Assembly (NCBI GenBank): GCA_937876095.1
Contig: CALFIE010000042.1
Coordinates: 1 to 22,644 of the forward strand
Source: an uncultured Flavobacteriales bacterium
Lineage (GTDB): Bacteria; Bacteroidota; Bacteroidia; Flavobacteriales; Weeksellaceae
Reading direction: 5' to 3'
Length of the DNA stretch: 22,644 nt
Part shown: piece by piece, positions 15,211-22,582 of the stretch
Layout of the letters: each line of letters opens with the position of its first letter
Numbering within the stretch: the stretch's first letter is position 1
Notes under the pieces: model-generated
Told to the model about the DNA's origin: nothing
Database searches by the model: none
Seen by the model: the letters and a program-made list of their open reading frames with translations, nothing else
Position numbers and translations under genes: made by a program

Positions 15211-15243
15211 CAAAATTACTACTTTTTTTAGTAATTTATACAA
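15211..15243 (-). promoter_or_regulatory. Promoter of the sensor kinase gene
   Basis: The minus strand reads TTG (15241-15243), a 22-nt spacer, then TAATTTTG (15211-15218), an exact TAnnTTTG. The predicted transcript start near 15205 argues for the ATG at 15186, giving a leader of about 20 nt. Confidence 0.6.
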
Positions 15244-15249
15244 TTCTTC

Positions 15250-15278
15250 AAAAAAAAACACTGAAAAAATTCAGTGTT
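15250..15278 (-). terminator. Terminator of the atp operon
   Basis: Perfect 9-bp arms AACACTGAA (15257-15265) and TTCAGTGTT (15270-15278) with an AAAA loop are followed on the minus strand by an unbroken T-run (15258 down to 15250). It lies 22 nt after the atpG stop and ends the cluster. Confidence 0.85.
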
Positions 15279-15300
15279 CTACAATTTATAATTTTATCTA

Positions 15301-16161
15301 TTAAGAATTTTTCAATGCTTCTGCACCGGAAACAATTTCTAGAATTTCATTAGTAATAGCAGCTTGACGCGCTTTGTTGTAGAAAATGACCAAATCATTT
15401 TTCAATGCTTGTGCATTGTCTGTAGCTTTGTGCATTGCAGTCATTCTAGCGCCGTGTTCAGATGCTACCGAATCTAAGATTGCTTTGTATACTTGCGTTT
15501 TTATAGATTTAGGAATCAAATTTTCTAAAATCTCTTTGCTACTAGGTTCAAACAAATAGTCTGAATTTGCAGCAGTCGTTTTTTCTGGCAAAGCAATAGG
15601 CAATACTTGTTCTACCTTCACTTCTTGCGTAGCAGCATTGATGAATTTATTGTAAATCACATAAACTTTATCAAATTTTGCAGTTTGATAATCATTCATC
15701 ACACTATTGGTAAATTGTGCAACCGCTTCGAAACTGAGTGCATCAAAAATCTTAGATTGATTATCGTACACGTTTTTGCTTCTTCTGACAGCATCATATA
15801 CTTTTTTACCTACGGTTAAAATTTCGATTTCTGCTTGTGAATTTTTCTGCAATTCGTGATTGAGTTCCTTAATAACCGATGAGTTGAATGCACCAGCAAG
15901 ACCACGATTAGAAGTAACTACGATATACAAAATTTTGCTTACCTCTCTTTCTTTGGTATAGGCAGCCAAACTTTCTAAATCGGTAGTTGCACTCACATTT
16001 TCGATGATTTCTTGTAGTTTTTCTGAGTAAGGTCTCAGCATGACAATGGCATCTTGTGCTTTTTTTAATTTAGCGGCAGAAACCATCTTCATTGCACTGG
16101 TAATCTGCATTGTAGAAGATATAGATGCAATTCGACCTCGTATTTCTTTTAAATTTGCCAT
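15301..16161 (-). CDS. atpG: F-type ATP synthase subunit gamma
   Basis: Gamma is the central rotor stalk of F1, transmitting rotation of the c-ring to the alpha-beta hexamer. The 286-aa length is typical. The N-terminal helix is conserved (LKEIRGRIASISSTMQIT, then MKMVSAAKLKKAQ), as is the C-terminal signature ARQAAITNEILEIVSGAEAL. The central domain includes SNRGLAGAFN (about res 84-93). It is the last gene of the cluster; atpD and atpC do not follow. It is separated from atpA by an unusual 90-nt gap with a long imperfect hairpin. Confidence 0.96.
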   Translation of the reverse strand: MANLKEIRGRIASISSTMQITSAMKMVSAAKLKKAQDAIVMLRPYSEKLQEIIENVSATTDLESLAAYTKEREVSKILYIVVTSNRGLAGAFNSSVIKELNHELQKNSQAEIEILTVGKKVYDAVRRSKNVYDNQSKIFDALSFEAVAQFTNSVMNDYQTAKFDKVYVIYNKFINAATQEVKVEQVLPIALPEKTTAANSDYLFEPSSKEILENLIPKSIKTQVYKAILDSVASEHGARMTAMHKATDNAQALKNDLVIFYNKARQAAITNEILEIVSGAEALKNS

Positions 16162-16170
16162 ATATTTTAG

Positions 16171-16243
16171 TTGTTGGTTGTCGGTAGTTGATTGTTAGTT
16201 ATAGAAAAAAATCTATAAAACTAACAATCAAAAACCATCAACT
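16171..16243 (-). repeat. Heptamer repeat and long hairpin between atpA and atpG
   Basis: The plus strand reads as degenerate 7-bp units: TTGTTGG, TTGTCGG, TAGTTGA, TTGTTAG (16171-16198). The other half (16213-16243) is largely its inverted repeat. Arms 16188-16204 and 16213-16231 pair over 17 bp with one 2-nt bulge, and weaker pairing continues outward. No T-run follows on the minus strand, so it is not a simple terminator. Confidence 0.7.
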
Positions 16244-16251
16244 AATTTTTA

Positions 16252-17829
16252 TTAATTATATTTTGCAGCCAAATCAGCAGCAGCTTGTTTCAAAATGCCA
16301 GTAATTTCGTCATCAATTTTACCTGATTTCAAAGCAGCCATCGTATCAGGATGTTTTGATCTCAAGAATTCTACATATTCTATCTGAAATTCTTTTACCT
16401 TTCTGATTGGGACATTTCTCAGTAAGTTTTCTGTACCTGCATAAATCATTGCAACTTGGCTATCTACAGGAAGTGGCGAATTCACTGGTTGTTTCAAGAT
16501 TTCTACGTTTCTTTCCCCTTTAGAAATTACAGCCATAGTTGCCGCATCTAGATCAGAACCAAATTTAGCAAACGCTTCTAGCTCTTTGTATTGTGCTTGG
16601 TCTAATTTCAAAGTTCCAGAAACTTTTTTCATAGATTTTATCTGTGCATTACCACCAACTCTGGAAACTGAAATACCAACGTTGATTGCAGGACGAACTC
16701 CCGAGTTGAACAAGTCTGACTCCAAGAAAATCTGACCATCTGTAATAGAAATTACATTGGTAGGAATGTATGCAGATACGTCACCAGCTTGTGTTTCGAT
16801 AATTGGTAAAGCAGTAAGAGAACCGCCACCTTTTACCAAGTGTTTTATAGAATCTGGTAAATCATTCATTTGAGAAGCAATGGTATCATCTTTAATCACT
16901 TTTGCTGCTCTTTCTAGCAATCTACTGTGTAGGTAGAAAACGTCACCTGGATATGCTTCACGACCTGGTGGTCTTCTTAACAACAATGATAGTTCACGAT
17001 AAGCAACCGCTTGTTTAGATAAATCATCATAAATAATAAGTGCTGGTCTACCAGAATCTCTAAAATATTCACCAATTGCAGCTCCTGCCATAGGTGCATA
17101 TACTTGCATAGGAGAAGGATCTGAAGCATTTGCAGCTACTACAACAGTATACGCTAATGCACCACGATCTTCTAATGTTTTTACAATTTGTGCTACGGTA
17201 GAACCTTTTTGTCCTACAGCAACGTAGATACAAAATACAGGTTCTCCTGCATCATAAAATTCTTTTTGGTTCAAAATAGTATCAATCGCTACAGTAGTTT
17301 TACCAGTTTGTCTATCTCCAATGATGAGCTCTCTTTGTCCGCGACCAACAGGAATCATAGAGTCGATTGCAACAATCCCGGTTTGTAACGGCTCATTTAC
17401 TGGTTGTCTGAAAATTACACCAGGAGCTTTACGTTCCAATGGCATTTCGTATAAATCACCAGTAATAGGACCTTTTCCGTCAATTGGATTTCCGAGAGTA
17501 TCTACTACTCTACCAAGCATACCTTCACCAACACGTATAGATGATATTCTTTTGGTTCTGTTTACGGTATCACCTTCTTTTACCAGTTTGGATTCACCTA
17601 GCAATGCAACACCTACGTTGTCTTCTGCAAGATTTAGAACGATACCTTCTATACCGCTCGAAAATTTTACCAATTCACCGTATTGTACATTTTCTAAACC
17701 GTATACAAGAGCGATACCATCACCAATTGTTAATACCGTGCCTACTTCTTCTACGTTGGATTGCGTATCGAAATTGGCTAATTGTTGTTTTAAAATTGCT
17801 GAAACTTCAGCCGGATTTATTTCTGCCAT
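16252..17829 (-). CDS. atpA: F-type ATP synthase subunit alpha
   Basis: Alpha forms the regulatory, non-catalytic nucleotide sites of the alpha3-beta3 hexamer. At 525 aa it has the normal layout. An N-terminal beta-barrel spans about res 25-95, and the Walker A loop is GDRQTGKT (171-178). The second strand motif ALIIYDDL is followed by the RRPPGREAYPGD loop. The family signature is PAINVGISVSRVG, with the arginine that reaches the catalytic site, and a C-terminal helical domain completes the protein. It begins 19 nt after the atpH stop. Confidence 0.97.
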   Translation of the reverse strand: MAEINPAEVSAILKQQLANFDTQSNVEEVGTVLTIGDGIALVYGLENVQYGELVKFSSGIEGIVLNLAEDNVGVALLGESKLVKEGDTVNRTKRISSIRVGEGMLGRVVDTLGNPIDGKGPITGDLYEMPLERKAPGVIFRQPVNEPLQTGIVAIDSMIPVGRGQRELIIGDRQTGKTTVAIDTILNQKEFYDAGEPVFCIYVAVGQKGSTVAQIVKTLEDRGALAYTVVVAANASDPSPMQVYAPMAGAAIGEYFRDSGRPALIIYDDLSKQAVAYRELSLLLRRPPGREAYPGDVFYLHSRLLERAAKVIKDDTIASQMNDLPDSIKHLVKGGGSLTALPIIETQAGDVSAYIPTNVISITDGQIFLESDLFNSGVRPAINVGISVSRVGGNAQIKSMKKVSGTLKLDQAQYKELEAFAKFGSDLDAATMAVISKGERNVEILKQPVNSPLPVDSQVAMIYAGTENLLRNVPIRKVKEFQIEYVEFLRSKHPDTMAALKSGKIDDEITGILKQAAADLAAKYN

Positions 17830-17848
17830 TTTATTGGTTGTTTTTGTC

Positions 17849-18388
17849 TTAATTTAGTTGAAATTCTTTTTTCAATTCACTTAATTTTGATTTTACAGAT
17901 GCATCTACCTGCTGATCTCCTACTCGCAATATATACCCTCCCAAAAGATCGGTTTTGATGTGCTGTTTCAAATCATATTTTTTATCGAAATTCACCAAGC
18001 TAGTCGATTTCAAAATTTCTTCTACATTTTTCGGTGAAATCTCAGATGCAGTAGTAAGCGTAATACGTTGAACTCCTTGCAAATCCTCCACTTTGTTGAT
18101 GTATTCTACTGCAATATTTTGCAACTGACTTTCACGGTTATGTTTAATAACCAATTGAATGAGATTTTGCACTACCGGCGAAAAATTCTTAAAAATTTCT
18201 TCACAAATATTACCTTTCTTCTTGAAATCAATTACTGGTGAATGAAATAGACTTCTCAACTCTTTAGAATTTTCTATGGTTTTAGCCACATCATTCATTT
18301 CTGCAACAACTGTTGCAGTATTGCCAGCTTCTACGGTAAAAGAGAGCAAACCTTGTGCGTATCTTTTTGCTACTTTAGATGTTAGCAT
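17849..18388 (-). CDS. atpH: F-type ATP synthase subunit delta
   Basis: Delta caps the F1 head and connects it to the b-subunit stalk (OSCP homologue). The 179 aa show the typical N-terminal helical domain starting with SKVAKRYAQGLLSF and the C-terminal signature GGYILRVGDQQVDASVKSKL. It begins 2 nt after the atpF stop, so translation is probably coupled. Confidence 0.93.
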   Translation of the reverse strand: MLTSKVAKRYAQGLLSFTVEAGNTATVVAEMNDVAKTIENSKELRSLFHSPVIDFKKKGNICEEIFKNFSPVVQNLIQLVIKHNRESQLQNIAVEYINKVEDLQGVQRITLTTASEISPKNVEEILKSTSLVNFDKKYDLKQHIKTDLLGGYILRVGDQQVDASVKSKLSELKKEFQLN

Positions 18389-18390
18389 TT

Positions 18391-18891
18391 TTAGTTGAGA
18401 TTAGATTGATTAAGGATATTTTCTACCAATTTGTCTTGAGCACCATCGTTATCTAGTTTTTGTTTCAAGATAGATTCTGCAATATTTACAGACAATGCAC
18501 CGATTTGATTTTTGATATCAGACATTGCAGCAGTTTTTTCTGCTTGTATAGATTGTCTGGCTTGCTCAATCATTTTGTCGCCTTCTGTTTTGGCAGCATC
18601 TTTAGCTTCCCCTACAATTCGGTCTTTTATTTCTCTGGCTTCTTTCAAGATGGCATCTCGCTCTACTTTTGCTTCGCGAATGATGTGCTCGTTTTCAGCT
18701 TTCAGATTTTGCATTTCTTGTTTGGCTAATTTTGCTTGATTCAGGGCATCTACAATAGACACTTCTCTCTCATTTACCGCATCTAAAATTGGTTTCCAAG
18801 CGAATTTTTTCAAAACAAAAACCAGAATCAAAAAAATAATTGTTTGTATAATGAACAAACCCGATGAAAATTGGCTAATTAAATTTTCCAT
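18391..18891 (-). CDS. atpF: F-type ATP synthase subunit b
   Basis: Subunit b is the peripheral stator stalk. One N-terminal membrane helix (about res 10-28) is followed by the conserved FAWKPILDAVNERE (30-43) and a long, charged, right-handed coiled-coil helix rich in Ala, Glu and Lys to the C-terminus (QSNLN). The 166-aa length is usual. A terminator-like hairpin lies in the 90-nt gap between atpE and this gene. Only one b gene is present, so the stalk should be a homodimer. Confidence 0.94.
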   Translation of the reverse strand: MENLISQFSSGLFIIQTIIFLILVFVLKKFAWKPILDAVNEREVSIVDALNQAKLAKQEMQNLKAENEHIIREAKVERDAILKEAREIKDRIVGEAKDAAKTEGDKMIEQARQSIQAEKTAAMSDIKNQIGALSVNIAESILKQKLDNDGAQDKLVENILNQSNLN

Positions 18892-18917
18892 AAAAATATA
18901 TAGGTCTTTTTATTAAT

Positions 18918-18965
18918 TAAAAAATAAAAATCATTGACCGTAACCAACCGTTTCCGGTCAATGAT
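18918..18965 (-). terminator. Intra-operon terminator or attenuator between atpE and atpF
   Basis: Perfect 11-bp arms ATCATTGACCG (18930-18940) and CGGTCAATGAT (18955-18965) enclose a 14-nt loop. On the minus strand the stem is followed directly by TTTTTATTTTTT. It looks like a canonical intrinsic terminator, yet atpF-H-A-G continue downstream on the same strand. It starts 17 nt after the atpE stop. Confidence 0.75.
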
Positions 18966-18981
18966 ATGGGGTTGAAACTTC

Positions 18982-19176
18982 TTAGTTTACAGCGAATAAT
19001 GCAGCAAACGCAACACCTTCTACAAGAGCTGCAGCAATAAGCATTGCAGTTTGAAGTTTACCAGCTTGTTCTGGTTGACGAGCCATACCTTCTAGAGCAG
19101 CAGCACCGATTTTACCGATACCAATACCTGTTCCGATTACTACTAAACCCGCACCAATGATTTTTGGCATTTCCAT
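18982..19176 (-). CDS. atpE: F-type ATP synthase subunit c
   Basis: Subunit c forms the membrane rotor ring. The hairpin is short, 64 aa. Helix 1 has the glycine pattern GTGIGIGKIG (res 15-24), the polar loop is ARQPE (32-36), and helix 2 contains the proton-binding glutamate E53 in ALVEGVAFA. No glutamine or Ser/Thr at the sodium-coordinating positions is seen, so H+ is the likely ion. An in-frame upstream ATG (19224) would add 16 residues (MKGTLYKET...) with no counterpart in the family, so the ATG at 19176 is chosen. A 7-bp hairpin and possible -7 box lie just upstream; a terminator-like hairpin lies downstream. Confidence 0.93.
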   Translation of the reverse strand: MEMPKIIGAGLVVIGTGIGIGKIGAAALEGMARQPEQAGKLQTAMLIAAALVEGVAFAALFAVN

Positions 19177-19214
19177 AATAATATAATTTAAAAAATTAGT
19201 TTCTTTATATAATG

Positions 19215-19240
19215 TACCTTTCATTTTTTCACAAAAGGTA
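19215..19240 (-). promoter_or_regulatory. Hairpin and possible promoter ahead of atpE
   Basis: The minus strand reads TACCTTTTG (19232-19240), a TAnnTTTG-like box with one extra T. The same bases form a 7-bp stem TACCTTT (19234-19240) with AAAGGTA (19215-19221). Either a local promoter or a structured leader of atpE could be meant; the evidence does not separate them. Confidence 0.35.
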
Positions 19241-19255
19241 TTCTTTTAATTTTAA

Positions 19256-20368
19256 TTAATGATGAGCTTCTTCGTGGTGATGCTCTTCATTTGCCATCCC
19301 GAAATAAACTGCAGAAAGCATTGTAAATATGTACGCTTGCAAAAACGCTACCAATACTTCTAATAAATAGATTACGAAAGTCAAAAACGGAAATGCCACA
19401 CCTGCAATAATATTTTTGAAATAGTAAATTAAACCAATCAAACTCATCACTACAATGTGACCAGCTGACATATTTGCAAAAAGACGAATCAACAATGCAA
19501 ATGGTTTGATGAACATTCCTAAAATTTCGATCGGCATCATAATAATTTTCATAGGTACCGGAACTCCAGGCATCCAAAAAATGTGTCCCCAATAATTTTT
19601 GTTAGCGGTAAATTGGGTAACTAAAAATGTAACCAATGCCAAAGAAACCGTAATAGCAATATTACCTGTAACATTGATTCCGAAAGGCATCAATCCAAAT
19701 ACATTCAGAAATAAAATAAAGAAAAACACAGTCAACAAATAACTCATGTATTTACCATATTTCGGACCAATGTTTGGTTTAGCAATTTCATCTCTTACAA
19801 ATAATACCAAAGGTTCAAAAAATTTCCCTATTCCTGTTGGTACCAATGATTTCTTGTAATTTCTAGCCATTGATCCAAAAATCCAAATCAGCAAAAGTGC
19901 TGTTAGCAATATCATTAAAACATTTTTGGTGATAGATAAATCAAGTACTTTTTCGTTTTCCGGATGACCATGGTCGTTTAACAAAATTTTACCCGTAGAA
20001 TCTGTTTTAAATATTTTTTCGTGGTATAATTGATAATATTTCCCGTTTTTCTCTACAACTTTCTCACCATGGTGAAATTCTGAACTCATAAATACTTGAA
20101 CTCCGTTTTCTTTATTATAAAAAATCACCGGAAGTGGTAATCCAAAATGATGACCATCTTTGGTTACCATAATATCAAAACTGTGCGCATCTAATAAGTG
20201 ATGTGCTATAAATTCTTTGTTCTCCTCTTTAATCTTATCCTGTTCAGACAATGGTTTTTCTACATCGGCAGTTTCAGAATTTGCCGTTGCTACTGCAACA
20301 GGTTCATTAGCCAAAAACAGAGAAAAAACAGATAAAAAACTTAACAAAAGTATCGCTCTCTTCAACAT
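19256..20368 (-). CDS. atpB: F-type ATP synthase subunit a
   Basis: Subunit a forms the proton half-channels against the c-ring. The essential arginine is in LLIRLFANMSAGH (R295 of 370). The core membrane part with five to six helices starts near res 148. The N-terminus is extended: a cleavable-looking signal (MLKRAILLLSFLSVFSLFLA) precedes about 120 hydrophilic residues predicted to lie in the periplasm, which is known in Bacteroidota. The C-terminus is a histidine- and glutamate-rich tail (EEHHHEEAHH). The in-frame TTG at 20398 lies inside the promoter -7 box, so the ATG at 20368 is used. AtpE follows after 79 nt. Confidence 0.95.
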   Translation of the reverse strand: MLKRAILLLSFLSVFSLFLANEPVAVATANSETADVEKPLSEQDKIKEENKEFIAHHLLDAHSFDIMVTKDGHHFGLPLPVIFYNKENGVQVFMSSEFHHGEKVVEKNGKYYQLYHEKIFKTDSTGKILLNDHGHPENEKVLDLSITKNVLMILLTALLLIWIFGSMARNYKKSLVPTGIGKFFEPLVLFVRDEIAKPNIGPKYGKYMSYLLTVFFFILFLNVFGLMPFGINVTGNIAITVSLALVTFLVTQFTANKNYWGHIFWMPGVPVPMKIIMMPIEILGMFIKPFALLIRLFANMSAGHIVVMSLIGLIYYFKNIIAGVAFPFLTFVIYLLEVLVAFLQAYIFTMLSAVYFGMANEEHHHEEAHH

Positions 20369-20395
20369 AGGAAATAGGTTGTTTTTAAAGTTTTG

Positions 20396-20427
20396 CAAAA
20401 ATAGAACAAAAAACCCAAATGAACAAA
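20396..20427 (-). promoter_or_regulatory. Promoter of atpB and the atp genes
   Basis: The minus strand reads TTTG (20424-20427), a 20-nt spacer, then TATTTTTG followed by C (20396-20403), an excellent Bacteroidota promoter. The predicted start near 20390 gives a leader of about 22 nt before the atpB ATG at 20368. It lies after the stop of the DUF6168-like gene, so atpB onward can be expressed without atpZ. Confidence 0.75.
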
Positions 20428-20434
20428 GTTTAAA

Positions 20435-20806
20435 TTACTGATTTTTTTCAGTTTTTATCAATTTTATTGCATACAAAGTTTCGAGTACCAAAGACGCTAA
20501 ATATGGAGGAATAAAATGGTATTTATAATAGGGTATTTCAGACAAATTTAGCTTTTTCATGATCAGGAACATGATGGTTAATTTAAACATCATCAACCCC
20601 AAAAATCCAAAACCCACATAATTAGGTTCTATTTTTTTGATTAATGATAAAATGGTAATCACCATCAAATACAAAAAAGTGAGAAATAAGTAGTATTTAA
20701 AAAAAACAACATCGTTAGTCAGATCTAATGATTTCCAAATAATGAAATGGACTATAAACATCAAAAAATAGGCAATAAAAAATATATTTTTACTTATTAT
20801 TTTCAT
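20435..20806 (-). CDS. Small membrane protein ahead of atpB, DUF6168-like
   Basis: This 123-aa protein consists almost wholly of four hydrophobic helices (about res 8-25, 35-56, 65-83, 95-112) with a positively charged C-terminus (KLIKTEKNQ). Position and pattern match the DUF6168 proteins that I recall as common next to atpB in flavobacteria; the family call is from memory. Its place, between an AtpZ/AtpI-type gene and atpB, is where AtpI occurs in other bacteria, so a role in c-ring assembly, Mg2+ supply or stability of Fo is a reasonable guess without motif support. It overlaps the 3' end of the atpZ-like gene by 17 nt. Confidence 0.8.
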   Translation of the reverse strand: MKIISKNIFFIAYFLMFIVHFIIWKSLDLTNDVVFFKYYLFLTFLYLMVITILSLIKKIEPNYVGFGFLGLMMFKLTIMFLIMKKLNLSEIPYYKYHFIPPYLASLVLETLYAIKLIKTEKNQ

Positions 20807-21074
20807 CTTCAGACTTATTTATTCTATTCAGATTTTTTACAGTATTATACATTGAAAGACCCAAACCAAGGAAACCAATTCCAACTGTGAGCAAATTATT
20901 TTTGATATCAAAATAATCGTTCAATTTCTTACCTCCCCAAAATCCCAATCCAATAATTACCAACATCTGAAACACCAGTGATGAATAGGCTCCGTATTTT
21001 CTGAAACCATTTTTCTCGTATTTCTGTTGGTCTTCTTTGCTGAATTCTTGTTCGGTAGGATTTTCGTCGGACAT
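20790..21074 (-). CDS. atpZ: AtpZ/AtpI family protein
   Basis: This 94-aa protein has a charged N-terminal stretch (res 1-25) and two membrane helices (about 29-47 and 60-77). The conserved FWGGKKLNDYF between the helices and GIGFLGLGLSMYNTVKNL in the second are characteristic of the AtpZ/AtpI family of F-ATPase accessory proteins. These are encoded first in atp operons, and AtpZ-AtpI have been linked to Mg2+/Ca2+ handling or c-ring assembly elsewhere. It is the first gene of this cluster, divergent from ffh. A TACCTTCG box lies 17 nt upstream. Confidence 0.85.
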   Translation of the reverse strand: MSDENPTEQEFSKEDQQKYEKNGFRKYGAYSSLVFQMLVIIGLGFWGGKKLNDYFDIKNNLLTVGIGFLGLGLSMYNTVKNLNRINKSEDENNK

Positions 21075-21090
21075 CTGTGCAAATTTTTCG

Positions 21091-21098
21091 CGAAGGTA
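21091..21098 (-). promoter_or_regulatory. -7 box of the atpZ promoter
   Basis: TACCTTCG on the minus strand is TAnnTTTG with one T to C change, a tolerated variant. It gives a short leader before the ATG at 21074. No -33 element was evident. Confidence 0.4.
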
Positions 21099-21190
21099 GT
21101 ATTTTTTTAATCATAAAATACGTAGATTAAATAACTTTTAATCCAAATTCTTTAAAGAAAATAATTTTCCAAAAATTTTGAAAATTTCGT

Positions 21191-21198
21191 TATTTTTG
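21191..21198 (+). promoter_or_regulatory. -7 box of the ffh promoter
   Basis: TATTTTTG followed by CA matches TAnnTTTG exactly, 19 nt upstream of the ffh ATG. No -33 TTG lies at the preferred distance. Confidence 0.65.
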
Positions 21199-21217
21199 CA
21201 GACTACAAATATTAAAT

Positions 21218-22582
21218 ATGTTCAACAGTTTACAAGATAAATTAGACAAGGCGCTTCATAATATAAAAGGGCGCGGAAAAATCACCGAGATCAACGTAGC
21301 AGAAACGGTAAAAGAAATCAGACGAGCATTGGTAGATGCCGATGTGAACTACAAAGTTGCGAAAGATCTTACCAAAAGAGTGCAAGACAAAGCCATTGGT
21401 GAAAATGTACTTACCAGTTTGACTCCAGGTCAATTGATGACCAAAATCGTACACGATGAATTGGTGGATCTTATGGGAGGAACACACGAAGGAATCAATC
21501 TTTCTGGCAAACCAACTGTAATTTTGATTGCTGGTTTGCAAGGATCTGGTAAAACTACTTTTTCTGGAAAATTGGCGAATTATTTAAAAACAAAAAGAAA
21601 CAAAAAACCACTTTTGGTTGCTTGTGACGTGTATAGACCAGCTGCAATAGACCAGTTGAAAATTCTTGGGGAGCAAATCGGAGTTCCGGTTTATACCGAA
21701 GAAGGAGCAATCAATCCTTCTTCCATTGCCGAAAATTCCATCAATTTTGCCAAAACCAATGGTCATGATGTGGTAATTGTAGATACTGCAGGTCGATTAG
21801 CGATAGATGAACAGATGATGAACGAGATAAAATCGGTACATTATTTCATCAAACCAAACGAAACGCTTTTTGTGGTAGATTCTATGACAGGTCAAGATGC
21901 GGTGAATACGGCAAAAACGTTCAACGAAGCTCTGAATTTTGATGGTGTGGTTCTTACCAAACTTGATGGTGATACAAGAGGTGGTGCTGCTCTTACGATA
22001 CGATCAGTAGTAGAAAAACCCATCAAATTTATTTCTACCGGCGAAAAAATGGATGCTTTGGATCTATTCTATCCAGAAAGAATGGCAGACCGAATTTTGG
22101 GAATGGGAGATGTCGTATCTTTGGTAGAACGTGCACAAGAGCAATTTGATGAAGAGGAAGCCAAAAAATTGCACAAAAAAATCGCTAAAAACGAATTCGG
22201 GTTTGATGATTTCTTGAAACAAATCAACCAAATCAAAAAAATGGGAAGTATGAAGGATTTGATGGGGATGATTCCTGGAGTTGGCAAAGCCATAAAAGAT
22301 GTAGATGTGAACGATGATGCTTTCAAACACATAGAAGCTATGATCCACAGTATGACACCCGACGAAAGAAGACGACCATCTACAATAACTACCCAAAGAA
22401 AAACCAGAATTGCAAAAGGTAGTGGTAGAAAAGTAGAAGAAGTAAATGCACTGATGAAACAATTCGACCAAATGGGAAAAATGATGAAAATGATGCAAGG
22501 ACCACAAGGTAAACAAATGATGGAAATGATGAGCAAAGGAATGCCAAAAATGCTAGGAGCAGGAAATCTCTTCGGAAAATAG
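21218..22582 (+). CDS. ffh: Signal recognition particle protein Ffh
   Basis: Ffh is the SRP54 GTPase that binds 4.5S RNA and N-terminal membrane signals and delivers ribosomes to FtsY. The N domain spans about res 1-90. The G domain has the P-loop GLQGSGKTT (106-114), the insertion-box region CDVYRPAAIDQL (136-147), DTAGR (189-193) and TKLDGDTRGG (247-256). The methionine-rich M domain (from about 320) contains SMTPDERRRPSTI-type RNA-binding residues and many methionines such as MGKMMKMMQGP. At 454 aa it is full length. It starts with ATG 19 nt after a good -7 box. No clear terminator is visible in the remaining 62 nt. Confidence 0.97.
   Translation: MFNSLQDKLDKALHNIKGRGKITEINVAETVKEIRRALVDADVNYKVAKDLTKRVQDKAIGENVLTSLTPGQLMTKIVHDELVDLMGGTHEGINLSGKPTVILIAGLQGSGKTTFSGKLANYLKTKRNKKPLLVACDVYRPAAIDQLKILGEQIGVPVYTEEGAINPSSIAENSINFAKTNGHDVVIVDTAGRLAIDEQMMNEIKSVHYFIKPNETLFVVDSMTGQDAVNTAKTFNEALNFDGVVLTKLDGDTRGGAALTIRSVVEKPIKFISTGEKMDALDLFYPERMADRILGMGDVVSLVERAQEQFDEEEAKKLHKKIAKNEFGFDDFLKQINQIKKMGSMKDLMGMIPGVGKAIKDVDVNDDAFKHIEAMIHSMTPDERRRPSTITTQRKTRIAKGSGRKVEEVNALMKQFDQMGKMMKMMQGPQGKQMMEMMSKGMPKMLGAGNLFGK

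Noticed and set aside
19177..19224. Longer atpE start at 19224
   Set aside because: The 16 extra residues are hydrophilic and unlike any c-subunit N-terminus, and part of them lies in the leader hairpin.
20369..20398. Longer atpB start (TTG at 20398, adding MQNFKNNLFP)
   Set aside because: The TTG is part of an exact TAnnTTTG -7 box and would lie upstream of the predicted transcript start; the ATG at 20368 gives a good signal peptide.
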